Assembly: GCA_963814435.1 (NCBI GenBank)
Contig: CAWFCV010000001.1
Location: forward strand, 1-64,000
Origin: JAEUPI01 sp963814435
GTDB taxonomy: Bacteria; Pseudomonadota; Gammaproteobacteria; Burkholderiales; Burkholderiaceae_C
Direction: 5' to 3'
DNA: 64,000 bases
Position 1 is the first letter of the stretch. Each line of letters starts with the position of its first letter. The notes below the pieces were generated by a model, which saw only the letters and a program-made list of their open reading frames with translations, had not been told where the DNA came from and ran no database searches. Made by a program: the position numbers and the translations under genes. Below are positions 1-12,023 of this stretch, one piece after another.

Positions 1-792
1 CAGCGCGGTGCCGCGGCGCTGGAGCCGCTGCCGCTGGAGCGTCTGCCGAGTGAGGTGATGCCGCTGATCGTGGCCTTCAACGCGCTGCTCGGCCGCCTCG
101 CGCAGGCCTTCGACGCGCAGCGCGCGTTCGTGGCCGACGCCGCGCACGAGCTGCGCACGCCGCTCACTGCGCTGAAGCTGCAGATCGGGCTGCTGCGCAG
201 CGCGGCCGACGCGGCCGAACGCGACGACGCGATCGCCCGCCTGCAGGACGGCGTCGAGCGTGCCCGCCACCTGGTCGAGCAACTGCTCGCGCTGGCTCGT
301 GCCGAACCGGCCGCCGCGGCCACGCACCGCAGCGTCGACCTGGTCGAGGTCGCGCGCGCAGCCGTGGCAGACAGTCAACCGCTGGCGCTGGCGCGCCACG
401 GACGCATCGAACTCGACGCGCCGCCGTCGCTGCTCCTGCGCGGCGATGCCGACGCGCTGCGCAGCCTGCTGCGCAATCTGATCGACAACGCCGTGCACCA
501 CGGCGGTACGCCACCGCGCGTGCAGGTCAGCGCGACGATCGACGGCGACACGGCCGTGATCGACGTCGACGATGGCGGCCCGGGCATCCCGCCGGCCGAG
601 CGCGAACGGGTGTTCGACCGCTTCCACCGCCGCGAGCCCGGCCGTGGCAGCGGCAGCGGTCTGGGCCTGGCGATCGTGCGCGCGATCGCCAGCCAACACG
701 GTGGCCAGGTTGCACTGCTCGACTCGCCGCTGGGCGGGCTGCGGGCGCGGGTCCGGCTGCCGCTGTCGCGGGTCGACGAGGTCCGCTCCTAA
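1..792 (+). CDS. Sensor histidine kinase, C-terminal part (5' end outside window)
   Basis: The reading frame is open from base 1, so the N-terminal sensor and membrane part is missing. Visible in order are the end of a HAMP-like linker, the dimerisation box FVADAAHELRTPLTALK with the phospho-acceptor His encoded at 145-147, the N box LRNLIDNAVHHGG, the G1 box DVDDGGPGIP, an F box and the G2 box GSGSGLGLAIV. These are the parts of a HisKA/HATPase_c kinase of the QseC/TctE type, which phosphorylates an OmpR-family regulator. That regulator presumably lies upstream of the window. The protease gene follows 102 bases downstream on the same strand behind paired direct repeats, so the pair may sense envelope stress and control it. 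The family call is firm; the signal sensed is unknown. Confidence 0.93.
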   Translation, partial: QRGAAALEPLPLERLPSEVMPLIVAFNALLGRLAQAFDAQRAFVADAAHELRTPLTALKLQIGLLRSAADAAERDDAIARLQDGVERARHLVEQLLALARAEPAAAATHRSVDLVEVARAAVADSQPLALARHGRIELDAPPSLLLRGDADALRSLLRNLIDNAVHHGGTPPRVQVSATIDGDTAVIDVDDGGPGIPPAERERVFDRFHRREPGRGSGSGLGLAIVRAIASQHGGQVALLDSPLGGLRARVRLPLSRVDEVRS

Positions 793-794
793 TC

Positions 795-816
795 TTCGCC
801 TCACGTTCGCTTCACG
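795..816 (+). promoter_or_regulatory. Tandem 11-bp direct repeats, candidate OmpR-family regulator site
   Basis: Two adjacent 11-base repeats, TTCGCCTCACG (795-805) and TTCGCTTCACG (806-816), differ at one base and sit one helical turn apart. OmpR-family response regulators bind direct repeats with this spacing. The site lies between the kinase stop codon and the protease start at 895, close to where a promoter would be expected. Binding by the kinase's partner is inference. Confidence 0.5.
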
Positions 817-894
817 CTGCGCTCATCGCGGCTTCCTACAGTGGCTCGTGTGACTGGCCCGTCGGCTGGCACCGGAACACGAAAGGAACTCCAC

Positions 895-2349
895 ATGAAA
901 CGCACCATCGTTGCATCGGCATCGGCGCTGGCCCTGGCGGGCTTGGCCGCGAGCGCCACCCAGGCCTGGACGCTGCCGTGGACGCAGGCCCGGCAGTCGG
1001 TCGCCGCCGCGCAGAACAGCGACACGCCCGGCGCCGCGCTCGTCGCGGCGCAGCCCGCCACGCTGCCCAACTACCGCGAAATCGTGCGGACCTACGGGCC
1101 GGCCGTGGTCGGCGTCAACGTCTCGGGCACCCGCACGGTCGACGGCGGCGAATCGCCGTTCGCCGACGATCCGTTCTTCCGCTTCTTCCGCGGCGTGCCG
1201 GGCTTTCGCATGCCACCGCAGGGTGGCGTGCCTTTCCGTGGTCAGGGTTCAGGCTTCATCGTCAGCGCCGACGGCCTGATCCTGACCAACGCACACGTGG
1301 TGCGCGATGCCAAACAGGTGCTGGTGAAGCTGAGCGACCGGCGCGAGTTCAACGCCAAGGTGCTCGGCAGCGACTCGGCCACCGATATCGCGGTGCTGAA
1401 GGTCGACGCGAAGAACCTGCCCACGGTGGTGCTCGGCGATCCGACGACGGCGCAGGTCGGCGACTGGGTGCTGGCGATCGGCTCACCGTACGGCTTCGAG
1501 CAGAGCGTCACCAAGGGCATCGTCAGCGCGAAGGGCCGCTCGCTGCCGGGCGACAGCGTCGTGCCGTTCATCCAGACCGACGCGGCCGTGAACCCGGGCA
1601 ACTCCGGCGGCCCGCTGTTCGACGCCGGCGGCAAGGTGATCGGCATCAACGCGCAGATCTTTTCGCCGAGCGGCGGCTTCCAGGGCCTGGCGTTCGCCAT
1701 TCCGGTGGACGTGGCACTGCGCGTGAAGGACCAGATCGTCGCCAAGGGTCACGTCGACCATGCGCGGCTCGGCGTGGCGCTGCAGGACCTGTCGGCGCCG
1801 CTGGCCGCATCGTTCGGCCTGAAGTCGCCCGACGGCGCGCTGGTGTCGAGCGTGGCACCGAAGTCGGCGGCCGCGTCGGCCGACCTCAAGGCCGGTGACG
1901 TGATCATTGCCATCGACGGCCAGCCGGTGCACACCGCGGGCGACGTGTCGAGCCGCGTCGGCATGGCCGCACCGGGCGATCGCATCAAGCTGAGCGTGTG
2001 GCACGACAAGACTTCGCGCGAGGTGACGGTGACCCTCGGCAAGGTGCAGGCCGAGCGCGGCCTCGCCGTGGCGCAGGGTGAAGGTGGATCGCTCGGCCTT
2101 ACGGTCCGCCCGCTCGAGCGGCAGGAAATGCAGCGCGCGGGCACCGACCACGGCCTGGTGGTCGAGGAAACCGCGGGCCCGGCCGCGCAAGCCGGTATCG
2201 AGGCGGGCGACGTGGTGCTGGCGCTGAACGGCAAGCCGGTGCACAGCGTCGAGCAGATCCGCCAGCTGATGAAGTCGCATCCGCAGCACGTGGCGCTGCT
2301 GATCGCGCGCGACGGGCAGCAGATCTTCATCCCGGTCGACCTGGGTTGA
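895..2349 (+). CDS. Do-like periplasmic serine endoprotease (DegP/DegQ/MucD family)
   Basis: A 484-residue HtrA-family protease that degrades or refolds misfolded envelope proteins. It begins with a signal peptide ending near ATQA (residues 20-23), so it is periplasmic. The trypsin-like triad is visible: His134 in TNAHVV, Asp164 in ATDIAVL and Ser237 in GNSGGP. Two PDZ domains follow (about 290-375 and 395-480), as usual for the family. The start at 895 is chosen because AAAGGA lies about nine bases upstream and the signal peptide begins there; an in-frame GTG at 841 would add 18 residues without purpose. It follows a sensor kinase and precedes a small exported protein, forming an envelope-stress group. 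DegP, DegQ and MucD cannot be separated here. Confidence 0.95.
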   Translation: MKRTIVASASALALAGLAASATQAWTLPWTQARQSVAAAQNSDTPGAALVAAQPATLPNYREIVRTYGPAVVGVNVSGTRTVDGGESPFADDPFFRFFRGVPGFRMPPQGGVPFRGQGSGFIVSADGLILTNAHVVRDAKQVLVKLSDRREFNAKVLGSDSATDIAVLKVDAKNLPTVVLGDPTTAQVGDWVLAIGSPYGFEQSVTKGIVSAKGRSLPGDSVVPFIQTDAAVNPGNSGGPLFDAGGKVIGINAQIFSPSGGFQGLAFAIPVDVALRVKDQIVAKGHVDHARLGVALQDLSAPLAASFGLKSPDGALVSSVAPKSAAASADLKAGDVIIAIDGQPVHTAGDVSSRVGMAAPGDRIKLSVWHDKTSREVTVTLGKVQAERGLAVAQGEGGSLGLTVRPLERQEMQRAGTDHGLVVEETAGPAAQAGIEAGDVVLALNGKPVHSVEQIRQLMKSHPQHVALLIARDGQQIFIPVDLG

Positions 2350-2396
2350 TGACACACGCGTGGCGACGCCACGCATTGACGACGAAAGGAACGAGC

Positions 2397-2975
2397 ATGA
2401 ACACCCACCCGCTGGCTGCCGTGGCAGCCCTGGCCGTCGCCCTTGGCGCGGCGGCGCACGCCGAGACCCTGCCGCAGATGCTGGGCGCCAACAGCGCGGC
2501 GCAGTCGCGCCTGGCGGCCGACGCGGCCGCAGGACGCGTCGATGCACCGCAGGCGGCCAAGGTCGAGCAGACCTTGGCCGGCATCTACCGCGACGAGGCC
2601 CGGGCGCTGGCGAACGGCGTTGACGCGTCGACGGGCTCCAGTGCTGCTGCTGCGACGCGTGAGCTGCGCGATGCGCTCGGCGACGCCGAGCGCGAAGGGC
2701 GCGCCAGCCGGGCCCAGGCGGCGATGGACCGGCTGCACGTGCGGGTGGCGGCGCAGCGCGAGGCCGAGCAGCAGCGCTGGATCGCGCAGGCGTTCCGGGC
2801 CGGCAAGCTGTCGGCGGCGCAGGTCGCCGCGCTCGAACGCGGGCAGGCCGACCTGGCGGCCCTGCGCGCGGATGTCGACCGGCGCGGTTCGATCTCGATC
2901 GACGACGCCTTGCGCGTGCAGCATGCCGAGGACGTGGCGGACTGGCGCATCCGCACCACTCACCCGGCGGGTTGA
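2397..2975 (+). CDS. Exported hypothetical protein, Ala/Gln-rich helical
   Basis: A 192-residue protein with a clear signal peptide (MNTHPLAAVAALAVAL, cleavage near AHA-ET). The mature part is Ala-, Arg- and Gln-rich without cysteine and looks entirely helical, with heptad-like runs around residues 75-150. I do not recognise a named family. The start has GAAAGGAACG just upstream. It lies 47 bases after the protease gene and is probably co-transcribed with it, so a periplasmic accessory or substrate role is possible but unproven. Confidence 0.75.
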   Translation: MNTHPLAAVAALAVALGAAAHAETLPQMLGANSAAQSRLAADAAAGRVDAPQAAKVEQTLAGIYRDEARALANGVDASTGSSAAAATRELRDALGDAEREGRASRAQAAMDRLHVRVAAQREAEQQRWIAQAFRAGKLSAAQVAALERGQADLAALRADVDRRGSISIDDALRVQHAEDVADWRIRTTHPAG

Positions 2976-2997
2976 GCGGCACCGGCCGCGCGCAGGA

Positions 2998-5821
<2,824 letters not shown>

Positions 5822-5859
5822 TGACCAGAAGCGCGACGCAATATACAGGCCAGGCCTCC

Positions 5860-6300
5860 GGTCGCCGCCTCGTGCTCGCGTCGCAGCCTGCCGATCTGAA
5901 CAGACCGAGCGACAGGTCGGCGGCGCAGCCCGCGTTCTCCCGGCCCTCGCTCGCGGGCTACCACCGAGCGGTGCCGTGCACTCCTCGTCAACGCCGCCCG
6001 ATGCCATGCACTCATCGGGGCGACCGCGAATGGGGCCTGCACCCGCGGGCTCCACCACCGACCTGCGAAGCAGTCGTGCGTGCGAGGTCGCACGCGACGG
6101 TGATGCCCGAGGGCAGGTGGTCCGGGCGTGCGGGCGCAGGCCCCATTCGCGGTCGGCTGGCCCATGGCAGGCCAGGTCGGCGTTGGCGAGTCCCGGCATT
6201 GCAGTCCGCGGTGGCAGCCCGCGAGCGTGGGCCGGAGAACGCATGCCCGGGCCGCCTGCCCCGCCCGGCCCGTCGCAGGATTCCAGCGACCAGGCACGCG
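5860..6300. repeat. Long imperfect palindrome, intergenic island A
   Basis: The 536-base gap between ppc and the oxidoreductase gene (5822-6357) holds no credible gene. It contains nested inverted repeats: outer arms 5932-5959 and 6216-6242 pair with one mismatch and one gap, and inner arms 6021-6040 and 6136-6155 pair perfectly over 20 bases around GACCGCGAATGGGGCCTG. The element aligns, in reverse complement, with the island at 28805-29195 along most of its length. It therefore looks like a dispersed, non-coding palindromic repeat rather than a regulatory site specific to these genes. Confidence 0.85.
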
Positions 6301-6357
6301 CGATCCAGGTTCCGTCAGCGGATCACAATGGCGGCCCTAGCCGGAGGCACGCGCGCG

Positions 6358-8517
6358 ATGGAAGTCCAGTTCACCGAAGAGGTCGCCAGGCTGCGCCTGG
6401 GCGCGGGCGCCGAGTTCCACGGCGAGGGCATCCTGGCGATCACCAAGGCGCTGCTGCAGTCGGGCGTGTCCTACGTCGGCGGCTACCAGGGCGCGCCGGT
6501 GTCGCACCTGCTCGACGTGATGGTGCAGGCCGAACCGTACCTGCGCGAACTCGGCGTGCACGTCGAGGCCTGCGCCAACGAGGCCTCGGCCGCGGCGATG
6601 CTCGGCGCCAGCCTGCACTACCCGGCGCGCGGTGCGGTGACGTGGAAATCGATCGTCGGCACCAACGTCGCGGCCGACGCACTGTCGAACCTGTCGTCGC
6701 CCGGCGTCGTCGGCGGCGCGCTGATCGTCAGCGGCGAGGACTACGGCGAAGGCGCCAGCGTGATCCAGGAGCGCACGCACGCCTATGCGATGAAATCGAC
6801 GATGCTGCTCCTCGACCCGCGGCCCGATCTGGACGTGATGGTGCGCATGGTCGAGCACGGCTTCGCGATGAGCGAGGCGTCGAACATGCCGGCGATCCTG
6901 CAGCTGCGCATCCGCGCCTGCCACGTGCGCGGCAGCTTCATCTGCAAGGACAACGTCGCGCCGAAGATCTCGGCGCTGCACCCGCTGGCCGAGCCGGCGC
7001 CGTTTCAGTACGCCAAGCTCGCGCACCCGCCGGTGATCTACGGTCACGAAAAGCTCAAGGTCGAGCAGCGTTTGCCGGCGGCGCAGGCCTATATCGCGGC
7101 GCACGGCCTGAACGAGCACCTGCCCGGCACGCGCGCCGATGTCGGCATCATCGTGCAGGGCGGGTTGTTCAATTCGCTGCAGCGCGCGTTGCACCACCTC
7201 GGACTGGCCGACGCGTTCGGCGTCTCGCAGGTTCCCCTGCTGGTGCTGAACGTCACCTACCCGATCGTGCCGCAGGAGGTGTCAGCCTTCTGCGCCGGCA
7301 AGCGCGGCGTGCTGGTGCTGGAAGAAGGCGCGCCCGAGTACATCGAGAAGGACATCCTCGCCGCGCTGCACCGGCAAGACATCCAGACGCCGCTGCACGG
7401 CAAAGCCATCATGGCGGCGCACGGCGAATACAACGTCGAGGTGCTCGCGCGCGGCCTGCTGCGCTGGTGCGACGAGCTGCTGCCAGCCGCGGCCAGCGAC
7501 GCCGGGCGAGCCTGGCTCGACGCCAACGACGCGCGCCGCGCGGCGGTGGCCGCGAAGCTCGGCGCGCCGCTGCCGCCGCGGCCGCCGACGTTCTGCGTCG
7601 GCTGCCCGGAACGCCCGGTGTTCTCGGCGCTGAAGCTCGCGCAGCAGAATGTCGGCCGCGTGCATGTGGCCGCCGACATCGGCTGCCACGCCTTCGCCAC
7701 CTTCGAGCCGTTCTCGAGCGGCCACTCGATCCTCGGCTACGGCATGAGCCTGGCCAGCCGCGCCGGCGTGTCGCCGCTGATGCAGCGCCGGACCTTGAGC
7801 GTGATGGGCGACGGCGGCTTCTGGCACAACGGGCTGCTCACCGGGGTGCAGAGCGCGCTGTTCAACGGCGACGACGCGGTGCTGCTGATCATGAAGAACG
7901 GCTACACCTCGGCCACCGGCACGCAGGACATCCTCTCGACGCCCGACGACGCGGTGAAGGCGGCGGCACCCGACAAGCAGCAGAGCCTGGTGCACAAGAA
8001 CCAGACAATCGAGGACACGCTGAAGGGCATGGGCGTGAAGTGGCTGCGCACGGTGGACAACTACGACGTCACCGCGATGCGTCGCACGCTCGAGGCGGCG
8101 TTCACCAGCGACTTCAATGGCCTGAAGGTGATCATCGCCGAGGGCGAATGCCAGCTCGAACGCCAGCGCCGCATCAAGCCGTGGATCGCATCGCTGCTGA
8201 AGCGCGGCGCGCGGGTGCAGCGCGTGAAGTACGGCGTCGACGAGGACGTCTGCACCGGCGACCATGCCTGCATCCGCCTGTCGGGCTGCCCGACGCTGAC
8301 GATCAAGGACAACCCCGACCCGCTGAAGGTCGACCCGGTGGCCACGGTGATCGACGGCTGCGTCGGCTGCGGCCTGTGCGGTGCCAACGCGCACGCCGCC
8401 ACGCTGTGCCCGAGCTTCTACCGCGCCGAGCTGGTGAAGAACCCGCGCTGGCACGAACGGCTGGTGGAGGCGCTGCGCGCACCGCTGCGCCGCGTGCTGC
8501 TGGGGGCGGCGGCATGA
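6358..8517 (+). CDS. iorA: Indolepyruvate ferredoxin oxidoreductase, alpha-type (TPP and 4Fe-4S) subunit
   Basis: A 719-residue thiamine-pyrophosphate enzyme that oxidatively decarboxylates aryl pyruvates (indolepyruvate, phenylpyruvate) to aryl-CoA, passing electrons to ferredoxin. The N-terminal pyrimidine-binding domain opens with GVSYVGGYQGAPVSHLLD. CVGCPERP (413-420) and the TPP motif GDGGFWHNG (about 484) lie in the centre. A ferredoxin-like tail has Cys632, Cys640 and Cys646, then CVGCGLC with Cys668, 671 and 674. The start at 6358 follows GGAGG by about ten bases; an in-frame ATG at 6328 is less well placed. It overlaps the next gene by ATGA, so the subunits are translationally coupled. 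It could serve aromatic amino acid degradation. Confidence 0.93.
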   Translation: MEVQFTEEVARLRLGAGAEFHGEGILAITKALLQSGVSYVGGYQGAPVSHLLDVMVQAEPYLRELGVHVEACANEASAAAMLGASLHYPARGAVTWKSIVGTNVAADALSNLSSPGVVGGALIVSGEDYGEGASVIQERTHAYAMKSTMLLLDPRPDLDVMVRMVEHGFAMSEASNMPAILQLRIRACHVRGSFICKDNVAPKISALHPLAEPAPFQYAKLAHPPVIYGHEKLKVEQRLPAAQAYIAAHGLNEHLPGTRADVGIIVQGGLFNSLQRALHHLGLADAFGVSQVPLLVLNVTYPIVPQEVSAFCAGKRGVLVLEEGAPEYIEKDILAALHRQDIQTPLHGKAIMAAHGEYNVEVLARGLLRWCDELLPAAASDAGRAWLDANDARRAAVAAKLGAPLPPRPPTFCVGCPERPVFSALKLAQQNVGRVHVAADIGCHAFATFEPFSSGHSILGYGMSLASRAGVSPLMQRRTLSVMGDGGFWHNGLLTGVQSALFNGDDAVLLIMKNGYTSATGTQDILSTPDDAVKAAAPDKQQSLVHKNQTIEDTLKGMGVKWLRTVDNYDVTAMRRTLEAAFTSDFNGLKVIIAEGECQLERQRRIKPWIASLLKRGARVQRVKYGVDEDVCTGDHACIRLSGCPTLTIKDNPDPLKVDPVATVIDGCVGCGLCGANAHAATLCPSFYRAELVKNPRWHERLVEALRAPLRRVLLGAAA

Positions 8518-10127
8518 CGCCCGCACCCGCGGCGTCGCCGGACCAGGCGCTGACGATTCTGCTGTGCGCGCTGGGCGGCGAAGGCGGCGGCGTGTTGGCC
8601 GACTGGCTCGTCGATACCGCACGTGCCGGTGGCCACGCCGTGCAGGGCACGTCGATCCCCGGCGTCGCGCAGCGCACCGGTGCGACCACCTATTACATCG
8701 AGATCTTCCCGCGGCCCAGTGCCGAGCTTGGCGGGCGCAAGCCGGTGTTCGGCCTGTATGCGGTGCCGGGCCGCGTGGACCTGGTGGTCGGATCGGAGCT
8801 GCTCGAGGTCGCGCGCCAGGCCGGTGCCGGCATGGTGTCGCCCGACCGCACCGCGGTGATCGCGTCGACCCGCCGCACGCTCACCACCGCCGAGAAGATG
8901 CCGCTCGCCGACGGCCGCGTCGACAACGAGCAGCTGGCCGCCGTGCTGCGCGAGACGGCGCGCGAGATCGAACTGTTCGACATGGCGGCGATGGCACAGT
9001 CCGCCAGCACCGTGATCAGCGCGGTGATGTTCGGCGCCGTCGGCGCGTGGCTGTTCACCAGCGGCCGCCTGCCGTTCCCGCGCGAGGCCTACGAGGCGAC
9101 GATCCGCCGCGGCGGCAAGGGCGTGCAGGCCAGCCAGCGCGGCTTCGCGGCCGCCTGGGATCGCGTGGCCGGCGCGGCGACGGACCGATCGCGCCTGTTC
9201 GAGCTCGCAGCACAGGTGGCGCGCGACGCGGCGCCGGAAGCCGTCGTCGTACCCGACGCCGTGGCGCAGCACTTTCCGGCTGGGGTGCACGAGATCGCCG
9301 CGCTCGGGCTGGCGCGCGCGGTCGAGTACCAGGACGAGGCCTATGGGACGCTGTACCTCGATCGTCTGCGACGCGTGCTGGCGGCCGACGGCACGCCGGG
9401 CACGGCCGCGACGGCCGAGGCCGCGCGCTGGCTCGCGCTGTGGATGGCGTTCGACGACATCGTGCGCGTCGCCGAGCTCAAGCGCCGCGCCAGCCGCTGG
9501 GCGCGCGTGCGGCGCGAGGTGGACGCCGGCGACGACGAGCTGCTGCGCCTGTTCGACCACTTCAAGCCCGGCATCCCGGAGATCGCCGCGCTGTTGCCGC
9601 AGGCACTGGCCGAAGGCCTGCAACGCTGGGATCGTGCACGCGTGTCGCGCGGCCTCGAACCGTTCGGGTTGCCGATCAAGCTCGGCACGCACACGGTGAC
9701 CGGCCTGCTCGCGCTGCGGATGCTGTCCGCGATGAGAGGCCAGCGTCGCCGCGGCTCGCGCTTCGCGGTGGAGCAGGCCTTGATCGAACGCTGGCTCGCC
9801 GGCATCGAGCGCGGCCTGCGCGAGCTGCCCGCGCTGGGGCTCGAGATCGCGCGCTGCGGCCGGCTGATCAAGGGTTACGGCGCGACCAACGAGCGCGGCA
9901 AGGAGAACCTGCTGCACGTGCTCGACCACCTGGCACTCGACGACACGCTGGGCGCGGCGGACGAGCGCGCCGCGATGATCCGCGCCGCGCGCGAGGCCGC
10001 GCTGGCCGACGACGCCGGACAGGCGCTCGACCGGGTGTTGGCCGCCCATGGCGCATCGCCGCGACCGATCAAGGAGTCGCCGATCCGGTTTGTGCGGCTG
10101 GCGGCCCGACGCCACGGTGGCGCTTGA
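8514..10127 (+). CDS. iorB: Indolepyruvate oxidoreductase beta-type subunit with C-terminal DUF6537-like domain
   Basis: A 537-residue partner of the preceding subunit. The N-terminal ~200 residues are the pyruvate-ferredoxin gamma/beta domain, opening with LLCALGGEGGGVLADWL and VQGTSIPGVAQRTGATTYY. The remaining ~330 residues are a mostly helical extension of the kind found in long proteobacterial IorB proteins. The start is fixed by the ATGA overlap with iorA. With it, the two chains form the CoA-acylating 2-oxoacid oxidoreductase. No dedicated ferredoxin gene is adjacent; the alpha subunit carries its own clusters. The TRAP genes downstream may supply a substrate, which is inference. Confidence 0.92.
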   Translation: MTPAPAASPDQALTILLCALGGEGGGVLADWLVDTARAGGHAVQGTSIPGVAQRTGATTYYIEIFPRPSAELGGRKPVFGLYAVPGRVDLVVGSELLEVARQAGAGMVSPDRTAVIASTRRTLTTAEKMPLADGRVDNEQLAAVLRETAREIELFDMAAMAQSASTVISAVMFGAVGAWLFTSGRLPFPREAYEATIRRGGKGVQASQRGFAAAWDRVAGAATDRSRLFELAAQVARDAAPEAVVVPDAVAQHFPAGVHEIAALGLARAVEYQDEAYGTLYLDRLRRVLAADGTPGTAATAEAARWLALWMAFDDIVRVAELKRRASRWARVRREVDAGDDELLRLFDHFKPGIPEIAALLPQALAEGLQRWDRARVSRGLEPFGLPIKLGTHTVTGLLALRMLSAMRGQRRRGSRFAVEQALIERWLAGIERGLRELPALGLEIARCGRLIKGYGATNERGKENLLHVLDHLALDDTLGAADERAAMIRAAREAALADDAGQALDRVLAAHGASPRPIKESPIRFVRLAARRHGGA

Positions 10128-10226
10128 GCGAAGACAGGTGCGCGACCCGAACCCCAGGAATACCCCGTACCGGTCGACGCCCCGGCGCCGACCACAATCC
10201 AATTCACGAATCGAAGGAGACACTCC

Positions 10227-11243
10227 GTGCCCATTCCACACCGTGCCCTGTTGCTCTGCGCCGCGCTGCTGGCCACCGCCGCCCAGGCGCAGGACAAGCC
10301 CGTGACGCTGAAACTCTCGAGCTGGGTGCCGGCGCAGCACGCGCTCAATCCGGCACTGCAGGCCTGGGCCGACGACATCAAGATGGCCTCCGGCGGCTCG
10401 ATCAGCAGCACGCTGTTTCCGGGCGAGCAGCTCGGCAAGGCGTTCGACCACTACGACATGGCGCGCGACGGCATCACCGACTTCGCCTATGTCAATCCGG
10501 GCTACCAACCCGGGCGCTTCCCGATCTTCGCGGCCTCGTCGCTGCCGTTCCAGGCCTCCAACGCCAAGGGCGGCAGTGCGGCGGTCGACGCGTGGTACCG
10601 CCAGTACGCGGCCAAGGAGATGAAGGACGTGCAGTTCTGCTTCGCGTTCGTGCACGACCCCGGCAGCCTGCATTCGCGCAAGAAGGTGGTGTTGCCGGGC
10701 GACATCAAGGGCATGAAGGTGCGCCCGGCCACCAGCACGATCGGCCAGATGGTCACCACGCTGGGCGGCACCAACGTGCAGTCGTCCGCACCCGAGGCGC
10801 GCGACATGCTCGAGCGCGGCGTCGCCGACGCCATCACCTTTCCGTGGGGCTCGCTGACGCTGTTCGGCATCGACAAGGTCGTGACCCACCACATCGACGC
10901 GCCGCTGTACGTGACGCCGTTCGTCTGGGTGATGAACAAGGACAAGTACGCCGCACTGTCGGCCGGGCAGAAGAAGGTCGTCGACGAGCACTGCACCACC
11001 GAATGGGCCGAGAAGGTGGCCAGCGTATGGGCCGACTTCGAAGCTGCCGGCCGCACCAAGATCGGCGCGATGGCCGGCCACGAGATGACCAAGCTCAACG
11101 CCGAGCAGCTCGACGCCTGGCGCAAGGCCGTCGCGCCGGTCACCGACCAGTGGGCCGAGGGCGTCAAGAAGGTCGGCGGCGACCCGAAGCAGGTGCTCGA
11201 TTCACTGCACCAGAGCCTGGCGAAGTACAAGTCGGCGCTGTAG
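10227..11243 (+). CDS. TRAP transporter substrate-binding protein (DctP family)
   Basis: A 338-residue periplasmic binding protein with a signal peptide ending at TAAQAQ. The mature part shows DctP features: LKLSSWVPAQHALNPALQAWADDI near the N-terminus and the ligand-arginine region GMKVRPATSTIG (about 155-166). The GTG start at 10227 is chosen because AAGGAGA lies six bases upstream and the signal peptide begins there. It is the first gene of a complete TRAP system (binding protein, small permease, large permease). Such systems import organic acids using the sodium gradient. Its position after iorAB suggests an aromatic or 2-oxo acid substrate, but the sequence does not prove this. Confidence 0.93.
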   Translation: MPIPHRALLLCAALLATAAQAQDKPVTLKLSSWVPAQHALNPALQAWADDIKMASGGSISSTLFPGEQLGKAFDHYDMARDGITDFAYVNPGYQPGRFPIFAASSLPFQASNAKGGSAAVDAWYRQYAAKEMKDVQFCFAFVHDPGSLHSRKKVVLPGDIKGMKVRPATSTIGQMVTTLGGTNVQSSAPEARDMLERGVADAITFPWGSLTLFGIDKVVTHHIDAPLYVTPFVWVMNKDKYAALSAGQKKVVDEHCTTEWAEKVASVWADFEAAGRTKIGAMAGHEMTKLNAEQLDAWRKAVAPVTDQWAEGVKKVGGDPKQVLDSLHQSLAKYKSAL

Positions 11244-11264
11244 GACTGCCGCCGGACACCGGTC

Positions 11265-11786
11265 ATGGCAGGGTCGCGCAGCCTCGCTGACCGGATCATC
11301 CATGTCATCGAGTGGATGGCCGCAACGTTCGTCGGCATCGTCGCGGCCGACATCTTCATCTCGGTGATCCTGCGCAAGTTCTTCAACACCTCGATTCCCG
11401 ACAGCTACGACTTCGGCCGGCAGTTGCTCGGCGTGCTGATCTTCTGGGGCATCGCCGCCACCAGCTACCGCGGCGGCCACATCACGGTCGACCTGCTGTG
11501 GACCGGCGCCGGCCCGCGCATGAAACGCTTCATCGACGTCTTCGCGACGCTGGTGCTGCTGTTCGTGGTGACCGTGCAGACCGTGATGCTGTTCGACAAG
11601 GTGCGCCTGACCTACAGCGACAACGTGCTCACCTACGACCTGAACCTGCCCACCTGGCCGCTGGCCGCGCTGGCCTGGGCCGGCGACGTGTGCGCGGTGG
11701 TGCTGATCGCGATCCGGGCCTGGCGCCTGGTGTTCCACCCCGAGCTGCTGCATGACGAACGCCCCGCACAGCGGGCACAGGAATGA
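11265..11786 (+). CDS. TRAP transporter small permease (DctQ family)
   Basis: A 173-residue inner-membrane protein with four predicted helices (about 15-37, 50-68, 90-112 and 130-152), the usual DctQ layout. A conserved-looking loop GGHITVDLLWTGAGPRMKR sits between helices two and three. It begins 21 bases after the binding protein gene and is part of the same operon. It pairs with the large permease to form the membrane complex. The C-terminus is a short polar tail. A REP-like repeat starts immediately after its stop codon. Confidence 0.93.
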   Translation: MAGSRSLADRIIHVIEWMAATFVGIVAADIFISVILRKFFNTSIPDSYDFGRQLLGVLIFWGIAATSYRGGHITVDLLWTGAGPRMKRFIDVFATLVLLFVVTVQTVMLFDKVRLTYSDNVLTYDLNLPTWPLAALAWAGDVCAVVLIAIRAWRLVFHPELLHDERPAQRAQE

Positions 11787-11985
11787 AATGACCCCCCCGA
11801 AGCGCCTTCGGCGCCAGTCCACGGACCGGCCTGCATGCCGGTCCGCTTCGGCAGGCGACGGCCAGCACGCAGGTGCTGGCCGCCGTCCAGCCTCAGCCCC
11901 AGGGGGCGACACCGGTTGCCCGGCAAAGCGCTTGCGCTTCAGCGAAGGCTCATATCGCGCCAGCCATGTGATGCCGCAGCTAAAG
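11787..11985 (+). repeat. Intra-operon GC hairpin repeat, copy 1 (REP-like)
   Basis: The 237-base gap between the small and large TRAP permease genes starts with ACCCCCCCGAAGCGCCTTCGGCGCC and contains CCCCAGGGGGCGACACCGG near 11908-11926, a pattern repeated after ureA (60492-60575) and after the hydroxyisourate hydrolase gene (26541-26616, other strand). Internal perfect hairpins are 11823-11830/11837-11844 and 11860-11868/11873-11881. Located just past a stop codon in an operon, it may stabilise or process mRNA. Confidence 0.75.
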
Positions 11986-12023
11986 CCGGTTCCACGGTGT
12001 CGGCTTGGCTGCCGGGCGGTGCG

